64,000 nucleotides of DNA from Chloroflexota bacterium. Its GTDB lineage: Bacteria > Chloroflexota > Limnocylindria > Limnocylindrales > CSP1-4. The notes beneath the pieces are model-generated. The model made no database searches. It was not told the origin of the DNA and worked only from the letters and a program-made list of their open reading frames with translations. Positions 55,566 through 64,000 of the stretch are shown piece by piece. Positions within the stretch are counted from its first letter, which is position 1. Every line of letters starts with the position of its first letter. Location: positions 1 through 64,000 of the forward strand of contig JAICUI010000009.1 of assembly GCA_025935925.1 (NCBI GenBank). The letters are read 5' to 3'. A program made the position numbers and the translations under genes.

Positions 55566-56369
55566 CTACAGCCCTTCGAACTTGAAGCGGTCGCGGTCCG
55601 GCACGAGCTTGCCAACCGGCGAGCGGACCTCGTGCGAGAGCACGACCGTCCAGTCGTCTTCGACCGCCCGGCGGAAGAGCTCGCCCTTGACCTCGACCGA
55701 GTCGAGCGGGAAGTCGTCGAACGCCGTCACCCAGCGGGGGTTCGCCGACCACGGGCGCATCGCGAGGTCGCCGAAGAACGCGACCGTCCGGGCGCCCGCG
55801 CCCGAGCCCTCGACGACGATCGCCTGGTGGCCCGCCGAGTGGCCGCCGGTCCGGACGACGCGGACGCCCGGCAGCAGCTCGCGGTCGCCCTCCTCCCAAC
55901 CCTCGGCGCCCCAGTCCGCGACGAGCCGGAGCTCCGGCTGGTCATACGACGCCACGAGGCGGCTGTTCGTCCCGAGCGCGATCTCCCACTCCTGGCGCTG
56001 CGCGACGATCCGCGCCCGCGGAAACGCCTTCGACCCGTCCGCGCGGAGCAGCCCGCCGGCGTGGTCGTAGTGGAGGTGGCTCACCGCCACGACGTCGACG
56101 CTCGCCGGGTCGAAGCCCGCGGCGCGGAGCGTGGGAACGATCGGATCGCCGGCATAGCCGCGCATCGCGACGTTCTTCGCGTCCAGACGCTCGCCGATCC
56201 CCGTCTCGATGAGCACGCGCCCGGCCGGCGTCTCGACCAGCAGGCAGTTGAGCGCCTGGAGCAGCCGCCGGTTCTCGTCGAGCTCGCCTTCGGCCCAGTC
56301 ACGCCACAGGACCCAGGGCACGGGACCCAGGATCGCGCCGCTGTCCGTCCGGAACGTGCCGGCCTGCAC
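55566..56369 (-). CDS. MBL-fold metallo-hydrolase (start probably further upstream, near 56430, non-ATG/GTG)
   Basis: VLIETGIGERLDAKNVAMRGYAGDPIVPTLRAAGFDPASVDVVAVSHLHYDHAGGLLRADGSKAFPRARIVAQRQEWEIA; homologous-looking GINDAVHWRSELGGGTTVALV continues upstream of M56369. Confidence 0.88.
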   Translation of the reverse strand: MQAGTFRTDSGAILGPVPWVLWRDWAEGELDENRRLLQALNCLLVETPAGRVLIETGIGERLDAKNVAMRGYAGDPIVPTLRAAGFDPASVDVVAVSHLHYDHAGGLLRADGSKAFPRARIVAQRQEWEIALGTNSRLVASYDQPELRLVADWGAEGWEEGDRELLPGVRVVRTGGHSAGHQAIVVEGSGAGARTVAFFGDLAMRPWSANPRWVTAFDDFPLDSVEVKGELFRRAVEDDWTVVLSHEVRSPVGKLVPDRDRFKFEGL

Positions 56370-56433
56370 GAGCGCGACGGTCGTCCCGCCGCCGAGCTCC
56401 GACCGCCAGTGGACCGCGTCGTTGATGCCCAGC

Positions 56434-57027
56434 TCAGGCCTCCTCGCGGACCCGCCGGCCGCGATCGAAGTCGGCGTGGAACGCCGACGCCGTCGGCTCG
56501 GACTGGCCCTGGTACTTCGACCCGAGCTCCTTCGACCCGTACGGCCGCTCGACCGGGCTGCTCATCCGGAAGAAGCTGATCTGGCCGATGCGCATCCCGT
56601 AGTACAGGGCGATCGGGAGGTTCGCGACGTTCGACAGCTCGAGCGTGAGCGTCCCCTTCCAGCCCGGATCGACGTAGCCCGCGGTCGAATGGATCAGGAG
56701 CCCAAGCCGGCCGAGCGAGCTCTTGCCCTCGAGCCGCGCCACGAGGTCGTCCGGCAGCTCGACCCACTCCAGGGTCTGGCCGAGCACGAACTCGCCCGGG
56801 TGCAGGATGAACGGGTCGTCGTCGGCGACGGTCAGCAGCTCCGTCAGGTCCGGCTGCGGCATGCGCGGATCGATGTACGCGTAGCGGTTGTTGCGGAACA
56901 CCCGGAACGAGCGGTCGAGGTGGAGGTCGACCGACGACGGCTGGAGGTCCGCCTCGTCGTAGGGATCGATGCGCACGCGGCCCGCCTGCAGCTCGGCGCG
57001 GATGTCACGATCCGAGAGGACGCTCAC
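56434..57027 (-). CDS. dcd: dCTP deaminase
   Basis: [46 protein letters not shown]...[49 protein letters not shown]. Confidence 0.95.
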   Translation of the reverse strand: MSVLSDRDIRAELQAGRVRIDPYDEADLQPSSVDLHLDRSFRVFRNNRYAYIDPRMPQPDLTELLTVADDDPFILHPGEFVLGQTLEWVELPDDLVARLEGKSSLGRLGLLIHSTAGYVDPGWKGTLTLELSNVANLPIALYYGMRIGQISFFRMSSPVERPYGSKELGSKYQGQSEPTASAFHADFDRGRRVREEA

Positions 57028-57512
57028 CGCGTGGCGGCCCGCTTGCCGTTGCGCGGCGAATCCTCGGCGAACAGCTGGTCCACCTCGCGCTTGAGGTCCG
57101 CGAGGTCCTCGAACGACTGGTACACCGACGCGAACCGGATGTAGGCGATGTGGTCGAGGCCCCGGAGCCTGTCCATCGCCATGGCGCCCACGCGCGACGA
57201 CGGGACCTCCGAGTTGCCCGACGCGCGCAGCTCGGCCTCGATCCCGTCGGCGGCGCGCTCCGCGGCGTCATCCGCGACGGGCCGCCGGGTGAGCGCCTTC
57301 GCGAGCCCGGACGCGAGCTTGTCGCGGTCGAACTCCTGGCGCGTCCCATCACGCTTGACGACGACGAGCCGGGCCGCCTCGACGCGCTCGTAGGTGGTGA
57401 ACCGCGACCCGCACGCCGCGCACTCGCGTCGGCGTCGGATCGTCGCCGACTCGTCGAGGTCGCGCGAGTCGACGACGCGGCTGTCGCGGGTAGCGCACTG
57501 GGGGCAGCGCAT
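57024..57512 (-). CDS. nrdR: Transcriptional repressor NrdR
   Basis: [82 protein letters not shown]-cone. Confidence 0.96.
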   Translation of the reverse strand: MRCPQCATRDSRVVDSRDLDESATIRRRRECAACGSRFTTYERVEAARLVVVKRDGTRQEFDRDKLASGLAKALTRRPVADDAAERAADGIEAELRASGNSEVPSSRVGAMAMDRLRGLDHIAYIRFASVYQSFEDLADLKREVDQLFAEDSPRNGKRAATR

Positions 57513-57533
57513 CGACCCTCCCGTCCTTCACCA

Positions 57534-57580
57534 CCACTATCCCTTGTGGTGTGGCAGGAGGATACCACTACATGCGGGGT
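57534..57580 (-). promoter_or_regulatory. Candidate tandem NrdR boxes upstream of nrdR
   Basis: CCACTATCCCTTGTGG (57534-57549) and weaker CCACTACATGCGGGGT (57565-57580), 31 bp start-to-start. Confidence 0.45.
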
Positions 57581-58182
57581 TCGAACCCGCCGTCACCGTC
57601 GTCCGCGCCCGGCACCTGGTATGGCGCGAGGCCGGCCACCGTCGTCGTCGTCGGGGCGCCTCCGGCCGCGATGTCGACCGGGCGGAGCGCCGCCACGTCG
57701 CGGGCAAGCCGGGCGATCGCCTCGCGCGCATGCCGCAGGTTCAGGGCGCCGCGCTTGAGGGACGTCTGCGCCTCCAGGTCACGCCCGCGGGTCCCGGTGG
57801 CGAGCGCGTTGAGCCCGTGCTCCGCCATGTCGGCAGCACGCGCGGCTCGGTCGAGCTCGGCGACCAGGGACACGGTCGTGGACACGAGGGGCGCCGGGGT
57901 GGCGAGGCCGCGCGCCTCGGCCGCGAGCTCGGCCATCGACGCCTGCGCCGCGTTGACCGCGTCCCGGAGCGCGCCCGGGTTCGCGCTGTTGCGGCGTGCC
58001 TCGTCGAGCTCGCGGACGAGCGGGTCGACGAAGGCCGCCGAGCGCAGGTCGAGGCTCGCGACGGCCTTCTGGTAGCGCTCGAGGTCACGGGTCCTGGCGA
58101 CGAGCGCCGACATCCGGCGCAGGACGACCGCGGCGAGCATCACGAGGACGAAGAGGACCAGCAACCAGACGATCGTCGGCAT
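57568..58182 (-). CDS. Hypothetical membrane-anchored helical protein
   Basis: MPTIVWLLVLFVLVMLAAVVLRRMSALVARTRDLERYQKAVASLDLRSAAFVDPLVRELDEARRNS... Confidence 0.65.
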   Translation of the reverse strand: MPTIVWLLVLFVLVMLAAVVLRRMSALVARTRDLERYQKAVASLDLRSAAFVDPLVRELDEARRNSANPGALRDAVNAAQASMAELAAEARGLATPAPLVSTTVSLVAELDRAARAADMAEHGLNALATGTRGRDLEAQTSLKRGALNLRHAREAIARLARDVAALRPVDIAAGGAPTTTTVAGLAPYQVPGADDGDGGFEPRM

Positions 58183-58213
58183 CGGTCCCCTCCCCGCGTC
58201 CCCGGCTTCGCGC

Positions 58214-59188
58214 TCAACCGCCCTTGCGGGCGCGGATCTCTGCGGTGAGGGCGGGCACGACCTCGAACAGGTCGCCGACGACGAACAGGTCGGCAACCTC
58301 CGCCATCGGCGCATCGGGATCGCGGTTGACGATGACGATGGCCTTCGACGCCTGCATGCCGACACGATGCTGCATCGCGCCCGACACGCCGAGCCCGAGG
58401 TACAGCTCCGGCTTCACGACGCGGCCGGTCTGCCCGATCTGGCGGGCGTACGGGATCCAGCCCGCATCGACGGATGCCCGCGTCGCGCCCACGACCCCGC
58501 CGAGCGCCTGCGCCAGCTCCTCGACGATCCGGAAGCCGTCCGGCCCGCCGACGCCCCGGCCGCCGACGACGACGACCTTCGCGTCCTCCAGCGACACCTC
58601 GGCGCCGGCCTCGGCGACGCGATCGAGGACCTTCGCCGCGGGAACGGCGGGTGCCGTCGCGTCCCGGCGCTCGACGGTGCCCGCGGACGCCGCCGGCTCG
58701 GCCGTGACGCCGCCCGGCCGGACGGTCACGATCCCGCGGTCGCCCGTGAGCGTGCTGCTGGTCACCGCCTTGCCGGCCAGCACGCTCGCGTGCGTCACCG
58801 GGCCGGCGTCCTGCCAGGTCACCGTGTCGGCGTTGGCGAGCAGCCCGAGCCCGGTCAGCCCGACGAGCGAGCCCGCGACGTCCCGGCCGTCCGGCGTCAC
58901 GCCGAGGACGACGTGCGTGACGCCCTCCTCGATGAGCTTCGCGACCGCGGCGACGACGTGCGGCGCGACGACCTCGCTCGTGACCGCCGGGTTCGTGACC
59001 GCTATCACCGTGGGGAGGTACGTCGCGAGCTCCTGGGCCGCGGCGTCCGGCGAGGCGTCCACGACGAGCCCGAGCGCCTCGCCGCCGGCCGCCTCGGCGA
59101 GCTGCCGCGCGACCGTCGCGACCTCGGTCGAGAGCTTGGTCAGGGAGCCGTCGGCGACTTCGGCGACGGCGAGGATCCGGGGCGCCAT
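58214..59188 (-). CDS. etfA: Electron transfer flavoprotein alpha subunit
   Basis: MAPRILAVAEVADGSLTKLSTEVATVARQLAE...VVVGGRGVGGPDGFRIVEELAQALGGVVGATRASVDAGWIPYARQIGQTGRVVKPELYLGLGVSGAMQHRVGMQASKAIVIVNRDPDAP. Confidence 0.96.
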   Translation of the reverse strand: MAPRILAVAEVADGSLTKLSTEVATVARQLAEAAGGEALGLVVDASPDAAAQELATYLPTVIAVTNPAVTSEVVAPHVVAAVAKLIEEGVTHVVLGVTPDGRDVAGSLVGLTGLGLLANADTVTWQDAGPVTHASVLAGKAVTSSTLTGDRGIVTVRPGGVTAEPAASAGTVERRDATAPAVPAAKVLDRVAEAGAEVSLEDAKVVVVGGRGVGGPDGFRIVEELAQALGGVVGATRASVDAGWIPYARQIGQTGRVVKPELYLGLGVSGAMQHRVGMQASKAIVIVNRDPDAPMAEVADLFVVGDLFEVVPALTAEIRARKGG

Positions 59189-59970
59189 CAGATGATCCTC
59201 CGGTCGGCCAGGAAGTCGGCGATCTCGCGGGCCGCGTCCGCTGCCGGCTCACGGACCACCCGTCCCGCGGCCCGGGCGGACGGCGGCTCCGCCTCGAGCA
59301 CCTTCGTCGCCCAGCCGCCCGGCGGCGCCACGTCCGGGCCGATGTCCGCGAGGGATCTCGAGGCGATCTCGCGCGACCGCGCGGCCATGATCCCCTTCAA
59401 CGACGGGTAGCGGGGCGCGCCCAGGGCCTGGGTGCACGCGACCACTGCCGGCATCGGCGCCTCGATGACGTCGTAGCCCTTGGCGGAGAGGCGCTTCACA
59501 CGAACCGTCTCCGTCTCGCGGATCGGCTCGATCGACGCCGCCGAGGACAGGAGCGGCAGGCCCAGCTGCGCCGCGACGCCCGCGGCGACGGCGCCGCCCA
59601 TGCCATCGGACGTGTCGATGCCGGCCAGCAGCAGGTCGAACGGCTCGGCCTTCGCCTCGGCGGCGAGGACCCGGATCGTCGTCGGCATGTCGGCGCCCTC
59701 GAGCGCGGGGTCGGTGACGTGGATCCCGCGCGTGGCCCCCATGGCGAGCGCCTTGCGCATCGTCTCGGCCGCGTTCGCGGGCGCCATCGAGAGCACGATG
59801 ACCTCGCCTCCGTGCGCCTCCACGAGCTGCAGCGCGGCCTCGAGCGCGTACTCGTCGTTGCCGTTCACGACGGTCGGCGAGGCGGCCCGGTCGAGGCGGA
59901 AGTCCGCGCCGAGGCGCTCCGCACCCGCGGCCGGGTCCGGGACCGGCTTGGTCAGGACGAGGATCTGCAC
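59188..59970 (-). CDS. etfB: Electron transfer flavoprotein beta subunit
   Basis: VQILVLTKPVPDPAAGAERLGADFRLDRAASPTVVNGNDEYALEAALQLVEAHGGEVIVLSMAPANAAETMRKALAMGATRGIHVTD; GTG start 59970. Confidence 0.95.
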   Translation of the reverse strand: MQILVLTKPVPDPAAGAERLGADFRLDRAASPTVVNGNDEYALEAALQLVEAHGGEVIVLSMAPANAAETMRKALAMGATRGIHVTDPALEGADMPTTIRVLAAEAKAEPFDLLLAGIDTSDGMGGAVAAGVAAQLGLPLLSSAASIEPIRETETVRVKRLSAKGYDVIEAPMPAVVACTQALGAPRYPSLKGIMAARSREIASRSLADIGPDVAPPGGWATKVLEAEPPSARAAGRVVREPAADAAREIADFLADRRII

Positions 59971-60005
59971 GTGCCCTCCGTGGTTCGTGTGGCCGGCGGC
60001 GCGCC

Positions 60006-61178
60006 CTAGCTCCGGGCGAGGAGCGAGCGGGCGACGATGAGCCGCTGGATCTGCTGGGTGCCCTCGTAGAGCTGCGTGATCTTCGCGTCGCGCATCATCC
60101 GCTCCACCGGGTACTCGTCGACGTAGCCGTAGCCGCCGAGCACCTGGACGGCATCCGTGGTCACGCGCATCGCGGTGTCCCCCGCGACGAGCTTGCAGAT
60201 CGCCGCCCAACGCGCGGCATCGTGACCGGCGTCGATCTCCTGACAAGCGGTGTACAGGAGCTGGCGGGCCGCCTCGGTGGCCGCATCCATGTCGGCGAGC
60301 ATCGCCTGGATCATCTGGAGCTCGGCGATCGGCTTTCCGAACTGGCGGCGCTCCTTCGCGTACCGGCTCGCGACCTCCAGCGCGCCTTGGGCGATCCCGA
60401 CGGCCTGCGCCGCGATCCCGGGCCGCGACCGCTCGAAGGTCTGCATCGCGATCGCGAAGCCCTGGCCCTCCTCGCCGAGCCGGTTGCCGACCGGGACGCG
60501 GACGTTGTCCAGGGCGAGCTCGGCCGTGGGCGAGCCGCGGATCCCCATCTTGTGCTCGAGCCGCGTGACCTTGAACCCGGGCCGGTCCGTCTCCACGAGG
60601 ATCGCGGACAGGCGGCGGCTCGGTTTCTCGGCATCGGGGTTCGTCACGGCAAAGACGACGACGTAGTCCGCGACCGATCCGTGGCTGATGAACCGCTTCG
60701 CGCCGTTGATGACGTACTCGTCGCCCTCGCGTTCGGCCCGCGTCCGCAGCGCCGACGGGTCGGACCCCGCCTCGGCCTCCGTGAGCCCGAAGGCGATCAG
60801 CTTCTCGCCCTTGGCGATGCCCGGCAGCCAGCGGTCCTGCTGCTCCTCGCTGCCACCGACCTGGATCGGGATCGCGCCGAGCGCCTGGACGGCGACGATC
60901 AGCCCGGACGTCGCACACGCGCGGCTGATCTGCTCGATGGCGAGGATCAGCGTCAGGAGGTCCGCTCCGAGGCCGCCGTGCCGTTCCGCGAACGGGATCG
61001 CCAGGATGTCGTGCTCGGCGAGGAGCCGCCGGACGTCGTCGGGCCACTCGGCCTGGCGGTCGATGTCCGCCGCCCGCGGCGCGATCCGCTCGTCGGCGAG
61101 GACGCGCACGGCGTCGCGCAGGAGCAGGTGCTCCTCGGTCAGGCGCACGGGGCCGGTGGCGGGCGGGCTGGCAGTCAC
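60006..61178 (-). CDS. Acyl-CoA dehydrogenase
   Basis: LTEEHLLLRDAVRVLADERIAPRAADIDRQAEWPDDVRRLLAEHDILAIPFAERHGG...LTEAEAGSDPSALRTRAEREGDEYVINGAKRFISHG...QVLGGYGYVDEYPVERMMRDAKITQLYEGTQQIQRLIVAR. Confidence 0.95.
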   Translation of the reverse strand: MTASPPATGPVRLTEEHLLLRDAVRVLADERIAPRAADIDRQAEWPDDVRRLLAEHDILAIPFAERHGGLGADLLTLILAIEQISRACATSGLIVAVQALGAIPIQVGGSEEQQDRWLPGIAKGEKLIAFGLTEAEAGSDPSALRTRAEREGDEYVINGAKRFISHGSVADYVVVFAVTNPDAEKPSRRLSAILVETDRPGFKVTRLEHKMGIRGSPTAELALDNVRVPVGNRLGEEGQGFAIAMQTFERSRPGIAAQAVGIAQGALEVASRYAKERRQFGKPIAELQMIQAMLADMDAATEAARQLLYTACQEIDAGHDAARWAAICKLVAGDTAMRVTTDAVQVLGGYGYVDEYPVERMMRDAKITQLYEGTQQIQRLIVARSLLARS

Positions 61179-61339
61179 CGCGCCTCATGCTAGCAGCGGC
61201 CGGTGGCGCCGGCGCCGATCGGGCGGGGTCGAAGGTCGTGGATGACACCGCCGGCCCGCCGGACTAGGCTCGCCCCGCGACCGGGGCGGGCGAAGCTGTC
61301 CACGGGGGAACGCCATCCCGCCCCGGGTGGAGTGTCGTC

Positions 61340-61561
61340 ATGGACCAGACGTTCCTGCTCGCCCTCGCCGTGGCCTTCGTCGTCGTGCTGGCCGCGATCG
61401 GCCGCATCGCCACGCGGTCGCCGTCGCCTTCGGGACAGGCCGCGGCCGACACCGGGATCGGCGTGTCGACCGAGGGCATGAAGGTCTGTCCCAAGTGCCG
61501 CATGGGCAACCTGTGGACGGAACGCACGTGCATCAACTGCGGGACGAAGCTCCGGGGCTGA
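61340..61561 (+). CDS. Small membrane-anchored zinc-ribbon protein
   Basis: MDQTFLLALAVAFVVVLAAIGRIATRSPSPSGQAAADTGIGVSTEGMKVCPKCRMGNLWTERTCINCGTKLRG. Confidence 0.7.
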   Translation: MDQTFLLALAVAFVVVLAAIGRIATRSPSPSGQAAADTGIGVSTEGMKVCPKCRMGNLWTERTCINCGTKLRG

Positions 61562-61589
61562 GCCGGCCGCCCGGCACGGCCCCCGGGCG

Positions 61590-63902
61590 TCATTCGAAGC
61601 GGTTCGCCTCGGCGCCCGTGATCCGGCCGACCAGCGGCATCGCTGCGAGGACCACCGCCATCGCCCCGGCCGTCGCGACGGCGAGCAGGGCGGCGACCCC
61701 GAGGTCGGGCGCCGGCACGTCCACTCTCCCCGCGGCGCGCAGCAGCAGCTGCGACACGAACATGCCGAGCACCGTCGACAACGCCGCCACCGCGACGAGC
61801 GGCGCCGCCGCCTCCAGGAGAAGCACCGCCCGCAGCCGGGCGAGGGGCATGCCCGCCAGTCGCAGCAGCGCGAACGGGGTCCGCCGCTCGACGAGACCCG
61901 AGATGACGGCGATCGCGAGGCTCGCGCCGGCGAGCAGCATCGCGACGACCACCCCGAGGCTGACGACCCGCCCGAGCTCCGCCACGAGGGCGCCGGCGTC
62001 GGTCGCGGCCTCGCCCACCGTGCGGGCCACGGATGTCGGCATGGCCAGCTGGACGGCGGTGCGCGCGCGCTCGATGGACGCGGGATCGCCGTCGGTGCGG
62101 ATCGCGATCCTGGTGACCGGGAACGCGTCGACGCCGTCGGGGAACGCGGCGGGCTCGATCACGACGGCCGGCAGCGCGAGGCGCGCCTCCGGCGCCATCG
62201 CCTCCGGCGCGTAGCGGTCGACCGCACCGGCGGGCACCGTGAGCGGGATGTCCCTGATCTCGCCGCCGAAGTAGCTCACCGGGCCGAGGAAGCCGGCGCT
62301 GTGCACGGTGGTGCTCGTCACCGGCGTCCCGCCCGGGCCCAGGTGCACCAGCCCCGGGCCACACGTCAGGCCGGGCGCGCTCAGCACCGCGACGAGCGAC
62401 GGGCAGTCCGCGACGACGCCCAGCTGGCTGACGCCGTCGGCGCCTTCGATCGCGACCTCGCGGATCGCGGCGACGTCATCGACGCCCTCGACGGTGGCGA
62501 GCGCGCGCATCGCGGCGGCCGCCCGCGACCCGTCGCCGGGAACGGTCGCCATCAGGACGTCGGGACGCACCGCCAGCCGCTCCTCGACGGGCGACGCCGC
62601 GGAGGCGAAGGCTGCGATCGACAGGTAGGCGGAGCCGACGAACACCGCCATCACGACGCCGCCGATGGCGCCGAACGCGCCTCGTGGCTCGTCGTTGAGG
62701 CGCCGGCCCGCGAGCAGCGCGACCGGTCCGCGCGCCAGCCGGCTCAGGACGGCGCCCACCGCCGCCGTGATCCACGGACCGGCGATCGCGATCGACACGA
62801 TGATCCCGAAGAACCCGATGCCCAGGATCAGGAGCAGCTGGTCGTCGGCGCTCGCGCTGTCCGCCGCGAACCGAGCGACGCCGAAGGCGAAGACCGCGAT
62901 GCTCGCGAGCAGCGGGAGCAGCCGGGCCTTGCGCAGCGGCCGCCGGCCTTCGCGGCGGCGGACGCCGAGGGGCGACACGTGGACACGCCGCAGCGCGACG
63001 ATGGCGGCCGCGACGCCCACGACCTGGACGAGGACGAGCAGCGCGACCGCGGGCAGCGGCGGCGGGACGATCGAGTCGGCGAACCAGGTCGCCTGGCCGA
63101 GCGGCACCGACGCGATGGCCGGGCGGAGCACGTAGAACAGGAGCACGCCGGCGAGGGCGCCCGGGATCGTGGCCACGAGCGCCTCGACGGCGGCGAGGCG
63201 CGTCACCTGGCCGGGCGTCGCGCCCGCGAGCCGCAGCGCGGCGAGACGCTGCTCGCGGCGGGCGGCGGCGAGACGCGTGGCGCTCCCGACGAAGACGGCC
63301 ACGGGCGCAAGCGCGCCGATGACCGTGATCACGACGAGGATCCGGATCAATGGATTCGGGGGCACGGGGATCGGGCGCGTGCCGTTGAGCTGCTCGACGA
63401 CGCGGGCGCCGTCGATGCGCAGGTCGGCCGGCGTACGCCCCACGATCGCCGCGAGCTCGTCGGGCGCCATCAGGCCGTCGTCGTCGATCGTCCCGATCAC
63501 CGTCCCGAACCGGGCCGCGAGCTCGTCCACGGGCATGGACGCCATGAGGGTCGCGAGCGCAGGCGACACGTAGCTGTCGCCGGGCTCCGGGACCTCGGGG
63601 ATGCCGGGCGGGACGGGCGCGTCGGCCGACAGCGCGGCCACGTCCATCCGCACCAGCTTCCGGCCCGTCACGTGGTCGTCGGTGCGCGCAAGCATGAGGC
63701 CGTGGTCGGCCGTCTCGAGGTCGAGCCTGCCCGGCGTGTCGCGCCACGCGGCGTGGTTGTAGCGGGTGCCGACGGCGGGCTCGAACGACAGCGCGAACAG
63801 CAGGATCGACGTGCCGAACGCGACGGCGAGCGCGGTCAGGACGACCGAGACGGCGCTGGACCGGCCGCCCGCGGCGACGAGCCGGAGCGCGAGGCGGATC
63901 AC
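61590..63902 (-). CDS. FtsX-like ABC transporter permease
   Basis: Two large loops and TM clusters; RILVVITVIGALAPVAVFVGSATRLAAARREQRLAALRLAGATPGQVTRLAAVEALVATIPGALAGVLLFYVL; VISGLVERRTPFALLRLAGMPLARLRAVLLLEAAAPLV. Confidence 0.9.
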   Translation of the reverse strand: MIRLALRLVAAGGRSSAVSVVLTALAVAFGTSILLFALSFEPAVGTRYNHAAWRDTPGRLDLETADHGLMLARTDDHVTGRKLVRMDVAALSADAPVPPGIPEVPEPGDSYVSPALATLMASMPVDELAARFGTVIGTIDDDGLMAPDELAAIVGRTPADLRIDGARVVEQLNGTRPIPVPPNPLIRILVVITVIGALAPVAVFVGSATRLAAARREQRLAALRLAGATPGQVTRLAAVEALVATIPGALAGVLLFYVLRPAIASVPLGQATWFADSIVPPPLPAVALLVLVQVVGVAAAIVALRRVHVSPLGVRRREGRRPLRKARLLPLLASIAVFAFGVARFAADSASADDQLLLILGIGFFGIIVSIAIAGPWITAAVGAVLSRLARGPVALLAGRRLNDEPRGAFGAIGGVVMAVFVGSAYLSIAAFASAASPVEERLAVRPDVLMATVPGDGSRAAAAMRALATVEGVDDVAAIREVAIEGADGVSQLGVVADCPSLVAVLSAPGLTCGPGLVHLGPGGTPVTSTTVHSAGFLGPVSYFGGEIRDIPLTVPAGAVDRYAPEAMAPEARLALPAVVIEPAAFPDGVDAFPVTRIAIRTDGDPASIERARTAVQLAMPTSVARTVGEAATDAGALVAELGRVVSLGVVVAMLLAGASLAIAVISGLVERRTPFALLRLAGMPLARLRAVLLLEAAAPLVAVAALSTVLGMFVSQLLLRAAGRVDVPAPDLGVAALLAVATAGAMAVVLAAMPLVGRITGAEANRFE

Positions 63903-63906
63903 CGGG

Positions 63907-64000
63907 TCACCGTCCCGACGTCGTCGCGATCCTGCCGTCCCGGACCACGACCTCGCGATCGGCGTAGGCCGCGATCCGCGGCTCGTGGGTCACCAGGACG
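63907..64000 (-). CDS. ABC transporter ATP-binding protein, C-terminal end (truncated by right window edge)
   Basis: Minus-strand reading VLVTHEPRIAAYADREVVVRDGRIATTSGR*, the post-H-loop end of an FtsE/LolD-type ATPase, directly upstream of the FtsX permease. Confidence 0.8.
   Translation of the reverse strand, partial: VLVTHEPRIAAYADREVVVRDGRIATTSGR

Noticed and set aside
57560-57640. tRNA gene near nrdR
   Set aside because: Only a T-arm can be formed; no acceptor, D- or anticodon arms and no CCA.
1-64000. CRISPR arrays, rRNA operons, prophage or IS elements
   Set aside because: No regularly spaced direct repeats, no rRNA-like sequence, and no transposase/integrase or phage structural proteins recognised.

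Overview
High-GC bacterial chromosomal window, densely packed and read-through-coupled. I infer Chloroflexota (Limnocylindria-like) from gene content and style only; this is not verified. There are about 67 supported CDS. From left to right: mutS2 (5' part only, running off the left edge), a 3-methyladenine DNA glycosylase, a CvpA-like protein, and the translation block pheT-pheS-rplT-rpmI-infC-thrS with a T-box leader and tRNA-Val(GAC). Next come GH15, RNA methyltransferases, a Lpd-like oxidoreductase, an amidohydrolase, and an overlapping MFS/DUF951/DUF881x2/peptidase-MA/peptide-SBP cluster. Then cysS convergent with an unusual GT2 protein, a TetR/F420-type oxidoreductase region, miscellaneous metabolic genes, a VanW protein and a cold-shock gene. 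The right part holds an M20/TRIC deletion scar, a complete mrpABCDEFG operon, a CopB-type ATPase, tRNA-Arg(CCT), a CcdA/TlpA cassette, dcd-nrdR, etfAB with an acyl-CoA dehydrogenase, and an FtsX-type ABC exporter. No CRISPR array, rRNA, prophage or intact IS was seen. The strongest candidates for follow-up are: (i) a possible SD-sequestering RNA switch in the cold-shock gene leader (two mutually exclusive perfect helices); (ii) an MrpG antiporter subunit fused to two ATP-binding universal-stress domains; (iii) a glycosyltransferase carrying a CysRS C-terminal-like module, located tail-to-tail with cysS; and (iv) promoters with repeated palindromic operators.
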